A stretch of DNA of 64,000 nt from an uncultured Prevotellaceae bacterium (GTDB lineage: Bacteria; Bacteroidota; Bacteroidia; Bacteroidales; Bacteroidaceae). Numbering within the stretch: the stretch's first letter is position 1; every line of letters begins with the position of its first letter. Where the stretch lies: assembly GCA_902784755.1 (NCBI GenBank), contig CACZVX010000012.1, positions 1-64,000 on the forward strand, given 5' to 3'. Positions 1 through 8,116 of this stretch are shown here, piece by piece. The translations under genes and the position numbers were made by a program. The notes under the pieces are model-generated. The model saw only the letters and a list, made by a program, of their open reading frames with translations. It was not told where the DNA came from and did not search any database.

Positions 1-510
1 GTCGTGATGCCTTACGCTAATCCATACCCCGAACTGATACTGCAAGGCAAGGAAAAGATGTACAACCCCATGGACACCAAGCGTGTAGCGGATGAAATCA
101 CGAAAGACGTCATCCCCTTTATAGAGCAGAATTACAACGTCCTCACCGATGCAGACCATCGTGCCATTGCCGGCTTCTCACTCGGCGGCCGTCAAACTTT
201 GGCAACAGGCTTCGGCAATCCCGATCTCTTCCATTATGTGGCTGCCTATGCTCCTGCTATTTTCGGTAACGAGTATGAAATGAATTTTACCAATGGTACC
301 TATGCTCCCATCAGCGAGCTTAAGAGCAAGTTGAAATTCATGTTCCTTGGTACGGGTCGTGACGATTTCCTCATTCAGGCTTCCCGTGGATTTGAGAAAT
401 ATCTTACTGACCAAGGACTGAAGCATACTTTCTACAATCCTGGTGGTGGACACACATGGATGAACTGCCGCGATTATCTGGAATTGACCGTTAAAGAATT
501 GTTCAAATGA
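1..510 (+). CDS. CE1-family esterase, 5' truncated by window edge
   Basis: C-terminal part of a secreted alpha/beta-hydrolase esterase of the CE1 (acetyl-xylan or feruloyl esterase) type. The frame is open from base 1 with no start in view, so the N-terminus and signal peptide lie upstream. The nucleophile elbow GFSLGG follows the typical DADHRAIA stretch, and the catalytic His is probably in PGGGHTW near the end. The protein should release acetyl or feruloyl groups from xylan side chains in the periplasm or outside the cell. Its stop overlaps the start of the next CE1 gene in an ATGA, so the two are translationally coupled. The exact ester specificity cannot be read from sequence. Confidence 0.85.
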   Translation, partial: VVMPYANPYPELILQGKEKMYNPMDTKRVADEITKDVIPFIEQNYNVLTDADHRAIAGFSLGGRQTLATGFGNPDLFHYVAAYAPAIFGNEYEMNFTNGTYAPISELKSKLKFMFLGTGRDDFLIQASRGFEKYLTDQGLKHTFYNPGGGHTWMNCRDYLELTVKELFK

Positions 511-1628
511 GAAAATATATGTTGATGGCACTGCTCCTTTTGGTAGCAGTGCCAATTTGGGCTCAGCAAACTCGTGTCAATATTCAATATGACCCGCAAC
601 GTAATACAGAGGGTATTCTGCCTTTCAGCACTCAGGTGCTCTCTCCTGAGGTTCGTGATGACCATACAGTCATATTCCGGGTAAAGGCTCCCGATGCCAA
701 GAGTGTGCAACTCACAGGTTCTATGTTTGTGGGTAAAGAGGCCCGTAAACGTGTGGATTTCACTAAAGGCGATGATGGTATATGGACGCTGACCTTAGGC
801 CCGCTGATTCCTGAGATTTATTTCTATTATATCATTATTGATGGGGTACAGAATATCGATGCCAACAATGAATTCACTGGTCATGCCGCCATGCCTTCGT
901 TCAGCATGCTGTTTGTTCACGGTGATAAGCCGGCATGGTATGATCCAAAACCCGATGTTCCCCATGGAAGTATTACCACTCACTATTATTTTTCCAAGGT
1001 GACGAATGGATTGCGTGATATGATGGTCTATACACCAGCTAACTATAATCCGAAGAAGAAATACCCCGTACTTTATTTGATGGGAGGTTCAGGTGACCTT
1101 ACGGAGACATGGGTGATGCATGGACGTGCCAATTTCATTCTCGACAATATCATTGCTGAAGGCAGGGCCCGTGAGATGATAGTCTGCTTTCCCAACGACC
1201 AGATGGTCACCCGAAGTCATCCGAAACATACCGAATTGGCTTTCCCTTTGGTGGAGCGTGAACTGGTGGAGTCTCATTATAGTGTAATAAAGGACAAGCA
1301 TGCCCGTGCTTTGAGTGGTCTTTCCATGGGTGGACGTATGACGCAGTATGTGGCACTTCGAAACCTGGATGTCTTTGGGTCTATGGGTATTCTCTCTGCT
1401 GCCATCGACCTTTCTGAGACTCCTGTCGTTAATGAGCCTGACGTTAATGATCGTATTGATTATCTCTTTATTGGTGGTGGAACTTACGAGACTGGCTTCA
1501 TGGCACGTCATGAGCGTTTGCATGAGCAACTCGACAAATTAGGCGTGAAAAACGACTATTACGTTGGCGGGGGAGGAGCACACGACTTAGTCACTTGGGG
1601 AGGAATAATTATAAATGGAAATAAATGA
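507..1628 (+). CDS. CE1-family esterase with N-terminal E-set domain
   Basis: Secreted esterase of 373 residues. A signal peptide ends near WAQ at about residue 20. An immunoglobulin/E-set domain resembling CBM48 follows (about 35-140, with DDHTVIFRVKAPDA), then a CE1 alpha/beta-hydrolase domain (about 155-365). The nucleophile is Ser273 in GLSMGG and the probable catalytic His is in GGGAHDLVTW. The C-terminus (GGIIINGNK) is shorter than in related esterases of this window, which continue with a WRxxLYxxAxxLF helix, so the last helix may be lost. It is the second gene of a two-esterase operon ending at a strong terminator just after the stop. Likely role: deacetylation or deferuloylation of xylo-oligosaccharides. 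Confidence 0.85.
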   Translation: MRKYMLMALLLLVAVPIWAQQTRVNIQYDPQRNTEGILPFSTQVLSPEVRDDHTVIFRVKAPDAKSVQLTGSMFVGKEARKRVDFTKGDDGIWTLTLGPLIPEIYFYYIIIDGVQNIDANNEFTGHAAMPSFSMLFVHGDKPAWYDPKPDVPHGSITTHYYFSKVTNGLRDMMVYTPANYNPKKKYPVLYLMGGSGDLTETWVMHGRANFILDNIIAEGRAREMIVCFPNDQMVTRSHPKHTELAFPLVERELVESHYSVIKDKHARALSGLSMGGRMTQYVALRNLDVFGSMGILSAAIDLSETPVVNEPDVNDRIDYLFIGGGTYETGFMARHERLHEQLDKLGVKNDYYVGGGGAHDLVTWGGIIINGNK

Positions 1629-1631
1629 AAC

Positions 1632-1678
1632 AAACGGAATAATGGGGTAAAAACGTCTTCATTATTCCGTTTCTTTTT
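1632..1678 (+). terminator. Rho-independent terminator after esterase pair
   Basis: Perfect 13-bp inverted repeat: AAACGGAATAATG at 1632-1644 pairs with CATTATTCCGTTT at 1660-1672, followed by a T-rich stretch. It lies four bases after the esterase stop codon. Confidence 0.9.
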
Positions 1679-1700
1679 GCTGCGCTTTCAGTTTTTTTCG

Positions 1701-1708
1701 TATCTTTG
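1701..1708 (+). promoter_or_regulatory. Bacteroidetes -7 box upstream of alcohol dehydrogenase
   Basis: TATCTTTG matches the TAnnTTTG -7 consensus of the Bacteroidetes primary sigma factor. The leader of about 65 nt contains a 15-codon open frame (1713-1760, starting MKTFSDNF) that ends just before the dehydrogenase start. This could be a leader peptide or chance. Confidence 0.6.
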
Positions 1709-1773
1709 GCACATGAAAACTTTTTCCGACAACTTTGTAGAAATCAAGCACATACAATAAAACATTTAAAACA

Positions 1774-2955
1774 ATGGTAGATTTTAGTTATCACGCACCT
1801 ACTGAGGTGGTTTTTGGAAAGAACAGTGAGCAGCACATTGCAGCTTTGGTGAAGAAATATGGTGGGACAAAACTGTTGCTTCATTATGGTGGCAAAAGCG
1901 CGGAAAAATCAGGATTGCTGGATGTGGTGCGCGGTCAGTTAAACGATGCCGGAATTCCTTTTGTCGAGTTGGGAGGAGTTGTTCCCAATCCTTTGCTTTC
2001 TAAGGTTTATGAAGGTATTGACCTTTGCCGTCGTGAGGGTGTTGACTTCCTTTTGGCTGTAGGTGGTGGTAGCGTGATCGACTCTGCCAAGGCTATCAGT
2101 TTTGGTCTGCCTTACGATGGTGATGTGTGGGATTTTTTCACGGGTAAAGGGACTCCAAAGGTAGCTACTCCTGTAGCTTGTGTACTGACCATTCCTGCAG
2201 CAGGTAGTGAGATGTCGAACGGTTGCGTTATTACTAAGGCTGAAGGTGCTTTGAAGCGATCTTGCGATGGTAGTGCAGGACGCTGTAAGTTTGCCATTAT
2301 GAATCCTGAGCGTACTTATACCCTTCCTCCTTTCCAGACCGCTTGTGGTATCACCGATATGACAATGCATACTTTGGAGCGCTATTTCTCTCAGGAAGAC
2401 GATATGACACTGACCGACAATATTGCAGAGGCCATTTTGCGCACCATTCAGGATGTGGGTCCCGAAGTGCTTCGCAATCCAACTGACTATCGTTCCCGGG
2501 CCCAGATTATGTGGGCAGGTTCAGTGGCACACAACGATCTTACGGGTTGTGGTATGAGTGGTGATTGGGCTACGCATGATATGGAGCACGAACTGAGTGG
2601 TATGTTCGGCGTGGCTCATGGAGCCGGATTGGCTTCTCTTTGGGGGTCATGGGCACGTTACGTTTTGCCAACTAACGTGAGTCGTTTCGTTCGTTTAGCC
2701 GTTAATGTGATGCACGTGGCCAATGATTTTACTGATCCTAAGGCTACTGCTCTGAAAGGCATAGAAGCCATGGAGCGTTTTTTCCACAGCATCGGTATGC
2801 CTACCAGCATTCATGAACTCATTGGACGTGAGGTTACCGATGAAGAAATCCATGAACTAGCTCGCAAGTGTAGTCATGATGGAAGCCATACCGTAGGTGG
2901 TTTCCTCGTGTTGCATCGAGAAGATATGGAAAAGATTTACACGATGGCAAAATAA
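1774..2955 (+). CDS. Iron-containing alcohol dehydrogenase (YqhD/BdhA type)
   Basis: Cytoplasmic group III metal-dependent alcohol dehydrogenase of 393 residues, the usual length for butanol-dehydrogenase/YqhD-like enzymes that reduce aldehydes with NAD(P)H. Visible motifs are the nucleotide-binding GGGSVIDSAKAIS (about residues 96-108), PAAGSEMSNGCVIT, and the metal-binding histidines in TMHTLERYF and in MFGVAHGAGLASLWGSWARY. It starts a pair with the SDR gene 16 bp downstream. Substrate is not predictable. A role in redox balance or in detoxifying aldehydes from sugar fermentation is an inference. Confidence 0.92.
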   Translation: MVDFSYHAPTEVVFGKNSEQHIAALVKKYGGTKLLLHYGGKSAEKSGLLDVVRGQLNDAGIPFVELGGVVPNPLLSKVYEGIDLCRREGVDFLLAVGGGSVIDSAKAISFGLPYDGDVWDFFTGKGTPKVATPVACVLTIPAAGSEMSNGCVITKAEGALKRSCDGSAGRCKFAIMNPERTYTLPPFQTACGITDMTMHTLERYFSQEDDMTLTDNIAEAILRTIQDVGPEVLRNPTDYRSRAQIMWAGSVAHNDLTGCGMSGDWATHDMEHELSGMFGVAHGAGLASLWGSWARYVLPTNVSRFVRLAVNVMHVANDFTDPKATALKGIEAMERFFHSIGMPTSIHELIGREVTDEEIHELARKCSHDGSHTVGGFLVLHREDMEKIYTMAK

Positions 2956-2971
2956 CCTGAAATTTTAGATT

Positions 2972-3988
2972 ATGCGAATCCTAATAATTGGTGGAACGGG
3001 CACCATCAGCAGTGCTATTACCCGTCAGTTGGCAAAGAGTGAGAATGAATTGTGGCTTCTCAATCGTGGCAGTCGCCGTAACGAAGTGCCTGAAGGTGTG
3101 AAGCAGATTGTGGCCGATATCGACGATGAGGCTGAAGTACTCCGTTTGATAGGTGACACTCAGTTTGACGCTGTGTGTGAATTCATCGGCTTCGTTCCTC
3201 AACAAGTAGAGCGTGATCATCGTCTCTTTGCTGGTCGTACCCGTCAATATGTCTATATCAGTTCCGCTTCTGCTTACAACAAGCCTGCTCGCAACTATAT
3301 CATCAATGAAGGAACAACATTGGCTAATCCTCATTGGCAGTATTCCCGCAACAAAATTGCCTGTGAGGAACTCTTGATGAAGTACTACCGCGAGGAAGGA
3401 TTCCCAGTTACGATCATACGTCCCAGCCACACTTATTGTGAGCGTGGTGTACCCGTGAGCGTTCATGGTACGAAGGGTAGTTGGCAGGTTCTGAAGCGCA
3501 TGATTGAAGGCAAACCAGTCATTGTGCATGGTGACGGTAGTTCATTGTGGACGATGACGTGGAATGAGGACTTTGCCCGTGGCTTCATTGGATTGTTGGG
3601 AAATCCCCACGCTATTGGAGAAGCTTTCCAAATTATGTCCGACGAATCGCTCACTTGGAATCAGATTTATGAGGCCGTAGCAGCTGCCTTAGGCGTTGAA
3701 CTTAACCCCTATTATGTATCTTCTGACTTCCTTAATGCGGTGGCTCCTGTTTCCTATGAACTTGAAGGAAATCTAACTGGTGATAAGGCGGTTACTGTGG
3801 TTTTTGACTGTTCCAAACTAAAGTCTGCCGTTCCTGGTTTCAAAGCTACTGTTCGTTTTGAGGAAGGTGTGCGTCGCTGTGTCGATTATATCCTTAGTCA
3901 TCCCGAGTGTCAGCAGGAAGATCCAGAGTTTGATCAGTGGACTGACCGTGTCATTGCTGCTCTCGAGGATGCCAAGCTTAAAATTTAG
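2972..3988 (+). CDS. NAD-dependent epimerase/dehydratase family protein (SDR)
   Basis: Extended short-chain dehydrogenase/reductase of 338 residues. The N-terminal Rossmann fingerprint is GGTGTISSAI, the core contains YISSASAYNK, and the catalytic Tyr-Lys pair is probably YSRNK around residue 127. No signal peptide. Family members act as nucleotide-sugar epimerases, reductases or isoflavone-reductase-like proteins; the substrate here is unknown. It follows the alcohol dehydrogenase with a short gap and is probably co-transcribed. The stop codon is followed at once by a hexamer repeat array. Confidence 0.85.
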   Translation: MRILIIGGTGTISSAITRQLAKSENELWLLNRGSRRNEVPEGVKQIVADIDDEAEVLRLIGDTQFDAVCEFIGFVPQQVERDHRLFAGRTRQYVYISSASAYNKPARNYIINEGTTLANPHWQYSRNKIACEELLMKYYREEGFPVTIIRPSHTYCERGVPVSVHGTKGSWQVLKRMIEGKPVIVHGDGSSLWTMTWNEDFARGFIGLLGNPHAIGEAFQIMSDESLTWNQIYEAVAAALGVELNPYYVSSDFLNAVAPVSYELEGNLTGDKAVTVVFDCSKLKSAVPGFKATVRFEEGVRRCVDYILSHPECQQEDPEFDQWTDRVIAALEDAKLKI

Positions 3989-4012
3989 TTTTCGTTTTCG
4001 TCATCGTCATCG
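3989..4012. repeat. Hexamer repeat abutting a stop codon
   Basis: Two TTTTCG and two TCATCG units sit directly after the SDR stop codon (3986-3988). This belongs to the same loose class of 6-bp arrays seen at 25121, 44622 and 58807. Confidence 0.6.
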
Positions 4013-4017
4013 TTTAT

Positions 4018-4134
4018 ATGGAGTATATCAAACTGAATAACGGAGTGGAGATGCCCGTGCTGGGACTTGGCACCTATGAAGGAACGGATAAGGGTGTAGC
4101 CCTCCGCAGTGTCCGTGATGCCCTCGAAGTAGGC
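4018..4134 (+). pseudogene. Aldo/keto reductase, N-terminal fragment
   Basis: The first 39 codons match the start of an aldo/keto reductase (LNNGVEMPVLGLGTYEGT, then VRDALEVG). The expected continuation GYRHIDTA is missing. From 4135 the sequence is antisense to the coding region of the opposing GH9-like gene, and the frame runs on as unrelated residues to a stop at 4266. The catalytic Asp, Tyr, Lys and His are all lost, so this is a dead fragment made by a rearrangement. It was probably the third gene of the alcohol dehydrogenase-SDR run, a sensible redox trio. Confidence 0.8.
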
Positions 4135-4574
4135 AGGAACTCCAGGTTGAAGCCGGCTTTTCCTTCCAGAACAGCAGGCACAGGCTTGTCGAGGAATACG
4201 CTGATGGTAAAGCCTTGGTCTTTGGGAGCCACCTTGATTTCAGAATTAAAATCGTATTCCTTATAATGCAGCTTTACACTGATGGTACCCGTGGCTCGGT
4301 CCACATAGCGGCTTTCCATTTCGGGCACCAAGTCCCATTGTTCAGGAGTATCACTTAGGCGCACGCCACCATTTGTAATCGTGAGCACGCCATGGTGTAT
4401 AACGTCGATGCCCGAACGCTTCTCATCGTAGAAGATGGCTGAAAAAGGATTGCCATAAACCATTACGTTCACGCCCTGACGTTCCAGATAATCTTTACTG
4501 TTGAGTTGAAGGCTCTGTGCATAGAGGCTGCCGGCAGCGAGTGCCAATGCAAAGGTAATTAGAAATTTCTTCAT
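4131..4574 (-). pseudogene. GH9-like secreted protein, N-terminal fragment
   Basis: The 5' part of a secreted protein survives: signal peptide MKKFLITFALALAAGSLYAQ, then about 128 residues (LQLNSKDYLERQGVNVMVYG ... LEGKAGFNLEFLP) resembling the N-terminal extension of Bacteroidales GH9 cellulases. The family call is from memory. Homology stops at residue 148, exactly where the opposing aldo/keto reductase fragment begins, and the frame then runs 19 codons through reductase sequence to a stop at 4074. No catalytic domain remains. A promoter box (4604-4611) is intact, so a short chimeric secreted protein might still be made. The start at 4574 was chosen because the signal peptide begins there. 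Confidence 0.6.
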
Positions 4575-4603
4575 GGATTTGATAAATGGAATCGTATTTG
4601 TTG

Positions 4604-4611
4604 CAAAGATA
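4604..4611 (-). promoter_or_regulatory. -7 box of the truncated GH9-like gene
   Basis: On the minus strand this reads TATCTTTG, about 30 bp before the start at 4574. The promoter survived although the gene was destroyed. Confidence 0.6.
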
Positions 4612-4696
4612 GGGCTTTTGTAAACAAAAATGGTTTTATTATGTATCATACTTTTGTTTATTTGTCACATTTAGATTTAGGTTGACAATTTTGTAT

Positions 4697-4704
4697 TATC
4701 TTTG
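4697..4704 (+). promoter_or_regulatory. -7 box upstream of TraB/GumN gene
   Basis: TATCTTTG followed by CA, 33 bp before the start at 4737. It matches the Bacteroidetes TAnnTTTG consensus. Confidence 0.6.
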
Positions 4705-4736
4705 CATGACTGTATTATTCATTAATTCAACAATTC

Positions 4737-5645
4737 ATGAAAAAAATGTTTTTGACGCTTCTGTTGACCGTAATGGCTACAGCAGGCATGAATGCGCAAT
4801 TGCTTTACAAGATTTCAGGTAAGGGCTTGCGAAAACCTTCGTATATCATTGGTACCTATCATCTGGCACCCGTCTCCTTTGTCGACAGCATTCCCGGACT
4901 GAGAGGTGCGCTGGCTGAAAGTGAACAGGTCTATGGTGAAATTGAAACGGCTGACATGACAAGTCCCGAGAATATTGCAAAGATGCAGCAGGCGATGATG
5001 CTGCCTGAAGGTAAGACATTAACGGAACTACTGACTCCGGAGCAGATGCAGAAGTTGAACGCCACCATGAAGGAGTTGTTAGGCGTGGACATGAGTAATC
5101 CGATGGTCGCGCAGCAAATGAACAAGATGTTGCCGCAAGCTTTGGTCACGCAGCTGACAGTGATTATGTATCTTAAAAAGCATTCTGGCTTTAATCCTAC
5201 GCAGAGTTTCGATGACTATTTCCAGCAGCAGGCGGTGGCACAGGGTAAACCTGTAGGTGGTTTTGAAACGATGGACTTCCAGTTGCAGGCATTATTTGGC
5301 AGTATCTCCATAGAGCGGCAGATAGAGTTACTGATGTGTTTTCTCAACAACCGTGAATGGGAGGAGTTGCAGGTGGATAACATCGTGGAGGCTTTCTTTG
5401 CACAGGACTTGAACCGCATCGAAGCTGCTATGGATGAAAAGCAGGACAACAGTTGCGATGCCACGGATGAAGAGAACGAGTTGTTGATTTACGGCCGTAA
5501 TGCCACATGGCTGAAAAAGATGCCTGAGATCATGCAGCAGAAGAGCACGTTCTTCGCTGTGGGTGCAGCCCATTTGGTAGGCGAGCGTGGCGTGCTGGCC
5601 GGTTTACGTAACGCAGGTTATCTGGTGGAAGGCATTAACCATTAA
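4737..5645 (+). CDS. TraB/GumN family secreted protein
   Basis: Secreted protein of 302 residues with signal peptide MKKMFLTLLLTVMATAGMNAQ. The family hallmarks are present: SYIIGTYHLAP near the N-terminus and FFAVGAAHLVGERGVL near the C-terminus, both His-containing motifs of the TraB/GumN (Tiki-related) fold. Some relatives are metal-dependent peptidases; the substrate in bacteria is unknown. It appears monocistronic. Its last codons (GINH and stop) are written in the first units of a heptamer repeat that fills the gap to the next gene. Confidence 0.85.
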   Translation: MKKMFLTLLLTVMATAGMNAQLLYKISGKGLRKPSYIIGTYHLAPVSFVDSIPGLRGALAESEQVYGEIETADMTSPENIAKMQQAMMLPEGKTLTELLTPEQMQKLNATMKELLGVDMSNPMVAQQMNKMLPQALVTQLTVIMYLKKHSGFNPTQSFDDYFQQQAVAQGKPVGGFETMDFQLQALFGSISIERQIELLMCFLNNREWEELQVDNIVEAFFAQDLNRIEAAMDEKQDNSCDATDEENELLIYGRNATWLKKMPEIMQQKSTFFAVGAAHLVGERGVLAGLRNAGYLVEGINH

Positions 5646-5682
5646 TCATTAACCATTAACCATTAATCATTACGCATTATAA
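5634..5682. repeat. Heptamer array overlapping a gene end
   Basis: Seven consecutive 7-bp units of the form ATTAAcc/ATTAAtc (5634-5682, the last two degenerate). The first units contain the final codons and stop of the TraB/GumN gene, and the array fills the intergenic space up to the GH97 gene. A shorter version of the same unit (ATTAAGC) ends the second sigma-factor gene near 16186. Confidence 0.75.
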
Positions 5683-5688
5683 ATTGGT

Positions 5689-7659
5689 ATGAGAAAAATT
5701 GTTACATGGGCGCTTTGCCTTCTCTGTATGGCTGCTACGGCTAAAAACTTTGTAGTGACATCACCCAATGGAGAGGTAGTGGTAAACTTGAATGATGAGG
5801 GTGGAAAACTTGTTTATAATGTGAGTTACCAGGGAGTGCAACTCTTGGAAGATTCTCCGCTGGGTATCGTTACTGATCGTCTGGATTTCACTAAAGGTGT
5901 GAGTATCGAGAACAGCACAGAGCCGCAGACATTGGAGAAAGCTTATGAACTCCGCACCATCAAGCAACGCAACGTGCGGGTGGCTTATCGTCAGGCTGTG
6001 CTCACCGTTGCTGGCGAAGGTGGCAAGATGGAAGTGGAGTGGATGGTGAGCGACCGCGATGTGGCCTACCGTTACCGGTTGCTGCCCGTACGCAGACGAG
6101 ATGAAACGCTGGTAGCTGTGGTCAAGAGTGAGGCGAGTGGATTTGTACTGCCACAGGGCACCACCACCTTCCTTTGTCCCCAGTCGCTGCCTATGACAGG
6201 CTTTGCGCGCACGGCCCCTTCTTACGAAACCAACTACACCCTCGACGATGCCATGGGCAAGAACGGTTGGGGGCAGGGTTATTCGTTCCCGTGTTTGTTT
6301 AAGACCCATCCTCAATCCATCCCGAAGGGAGGGAAGTCTGACCTTTGGATTCTCATCAGCGAGACGGGTGTTGATGGCAATTACTGTGCTTCGCGCCTGC
6401 TGAATGAGCATGATGGCTGTTATAAAATAGGTTTCCCGCAGGAAGGCGAGTGTAATGGCATCGGTTCTGTCACACCTGCGATAGCACTCCCAGGCTATAC
6501 GCCCTGGCGCACACTTACCGTTGGAACACTGAAAAATATTGTGGAGACCACCGTCGCCAATGACCTCGTGGAACAGAAATATGCTCCTTCTAAAGAGTAC
6601 ACCTATGGCAAGGGCTCGTGGAGTTGGATTATCGGCATGGATCCTTCGTGCAACTACGATGAACAATGCCGCTACATTGATTTCTCCGCACAGATGGGAT
6701 ATCGCTCCGTTCTCGTGGATGCTTGGTGGGACAAACAGATAGGCTATGAGCGTATGGCGCAGTTGGCAGCCTATGGCCGTCAGAAAGGTGTAGGCCTTTT
6801 CCTCTGGTATAACTCCAACGGCAAATGGAATGATGCTCCCCAGACACCCAAGGGCATTATGGACAACAGTCGTTTGCGTCGCAAGGAGATGCAATGGATG
6901 CAGCAGAATGGTATCCTGGGCATTAAGGTCGATTTCTTCGGCGGTGACAAACAGCAGATGATGCAACTCTATGAGGATATCCTCAGCGATGCTAACGATT
7001 TCGGTCTGCAGGTTATCTTCCACGGTTGCACGCTGCCCCGTGGCTGGGAGCGGATGTATCCCAACTATGTGGCATCCGAGGCTGTACTGGCTAGTGAAAA
7101 TCTCCATTTCTCTCAGGGTATGTGCGATGCCGAGGCCCGCAATGCCTGCACCCATACCTTTATCCGCAACACTGTAGGCTCTATGGATTTCGGTGGCAGC
7201 GCACTCAATAAGTTCTATGGCGCCGACAATCAGCATGGCTCGCAGCGTCGTACCAGTGATGTCTTTGCGCTGGCCACCGCCGTGCTCTTCCAGAGCAGTG
7301 TGCAGCATTTTGCCATGGCACCCAACAACCTCACCGATGCTCCCGCCTGGGCCATCGACTTTATGAAACAAGTGCCCACCACGTGGGACGAAATCCGTTT
7401 CATCGATGGTTATCCCGGCCGTTATGCCATTTTTGCCCGTCGCTGTGGCGACCAGTGGTTTGTGGCAGGCATCAATGCCGCTGAGCAACCCTTGAAGAAG
7501 ACCGTCTCGCTCCCGATGATTGCCGCAGGCAGCTCGTTACAGGTCTATAGTGACGATGCGAAACTCCAAGGCAGTCTGAAGACCATCAAACTGAATAAGA
7601 AACAGCAGCTCACCGTTACCATTCCCTGCAATGGTGGTGTGGTGATAACATCTGATTAA
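5689..7659 (+). CDS. GH97 glycoside hydrolase, retaining alpha-galactosidase type
   Basis: Secreted enzyme of 656 residues with signal peptide ending near ATAKN. Order: N-terminal beta-sandwich (about 20-270, SPNGEVVVNLNDEGGKLVYN), (beta/alpha)8 barrel (about 290-560), C-terminal beta-sandwich. GH97 enzymes remove alpha-linked glucose or galactose. The barrel carries GIKVDFFGGD, with Asp415 in the nucleophile position of retaining family members, and ASEAVLASE where the acid/base Glu is expected. The inverting SusB-type Glu bases are not evident, favouring alpha-galactosidase. It is preceded by a heptamer repeat rather than a clear promoter. Substrate is inferred, perhaps galactosyl decorations on hemicellulose. 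Confidence 0.9.
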   Translation: MRKIVTWALCLLCMAATAKNFVVTSPNGEVVVNLNDEGGKLVYNVSYQGVQLLEDSPLGIVTDRLDFTKGVSIENSTEPQTLEKAYELRTIKQRNVRVAYRQAVLTVAGEGGKMEVEWMVSDRDVAYRYRLLPVRRRDETLVAVVKSEASGFVLPQGTTTFLCPQSLPMTGFARTAPSYETNYTLDDAMGKNGWGQGYSFPCLFKTHPQSIPKGGKSDLWILISETGVDGNYCASRLLNEHDGCYKIGFPQEGECNGIGSVTPAIALPGYTPWRTLTVGTLKNIVETTVANDLVEQKYAPSKEYTYGKGSWSWIIGMDPSCNYDEQCRYIDFSAQMGYRSVLVDAWWDKQIGYERMAQLAAYGRQKGVGLFLWYNSNGKWNDAPQTPKGIMDNSRLRRKEMQWMQQNGILGIKVDFFGGDKQQMMQLYEDILSDANDFGLQVIFHGCTLPRGWERMYPNYVASEAVLASENLHFSQGMCDAEARNACTHTFIRNTVGSMDFGGSALNKFYGADNQHGSQRRTSDVFALATAVLFQSSVQHFAMAPNNLTDAPAWAIDFMKQVPTTWDEIRFIDGYPGRYAIFARRCGDQWFVAGINAAEQPLKKTVSLPMIAAGSSLQVYSDDAKLQGSLKTIKLNKKQQLTVTIPCNGGVVITSD

Positions 7660-7733
7660 GAATGAGTGAAATGTTTTTGCTTATTCTTGACGTTCTTGTT
7701 GGGTGAAATGATGTAGATATGGATAATTTATCG

Positions 7734-7741
7734 TATATTTG
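7734..7741 (+). promoter_or_regulatory. -7 box upstream of TfoX-like gene
   Basis: TATATTTG followed by CAG, only 8 bp before the ATG at 7750. The transcript would be almost leaderless. Confidence 0.55.
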
Positions 7742-7749
7742 CAGTTTTT

Positions 7750-8061
7750 ATGGCTAGTCATTCAGATTTCGTGCTTTACATTGCCGACCAATGCAGTGGG
7801 GCAGGAGAGATTACAACGCGGAAGATGTTCGGTGACTACGGCATCTATTGCAATGGTAAAATTTTCGGACTCATCTGTGATGACCGTTTTTATGTGAAAC
7901 CCACAGAGACGGGACGACAGATGCTTCGGACATTGGAGCTGCGTAAACCCTACGATGGTGCAAAAGACTATTTCTATATTGCCGACGTGGACGATCGCGA
8001 CTACCTTTCCGAACTCGTTCGTGAGACGTGTCGTCATCTTCCAGCGCCGAAGAAGAAATAA
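7750..8061 (+). CDS. TfoX/Sxy N-terminal-domain protein
   Basis: Small cytoplasmic protein of 103 residues matching the TfoX N-terminal domain: GEITTRKMFGDYGIYCNGKI, then FGLICDDRFYVKPTE, then YDGAKDYFYIADVDDRDYL. Full-length TfoX/Sxy activates competence genes in Gammaproteobacteria. Stand-alone N-terminal-domain proteins are common in Bacteroidetes and have no established function. It has its own -7 box and a 55-bp gap to the phosphatase gene. Confidence 0.85.
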   Translation: MASHSDFVLYIADQCSGAGEITTRKMFGDYGIYCNGKIFGLICDDRFYVKPTETGRQMLRTLELRKPYDGAKDYFYIADVDDRDYLSELVRETCRHLPAPKKK

Positions 8062-8116
8062 AGGCTTAGCGAAGTCTCTGTATAGTTGCGTGTATTCTTC
8101 AACATAAATAATTTAT

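Noticed and set aside
5761..7488. Long minus-strand open frame of 575 codons opposite GH97
   Set aside because: It lies wholly antisense to a clear GH97 gene, has no recognisable domain, and reflects codon bias of the real gene.
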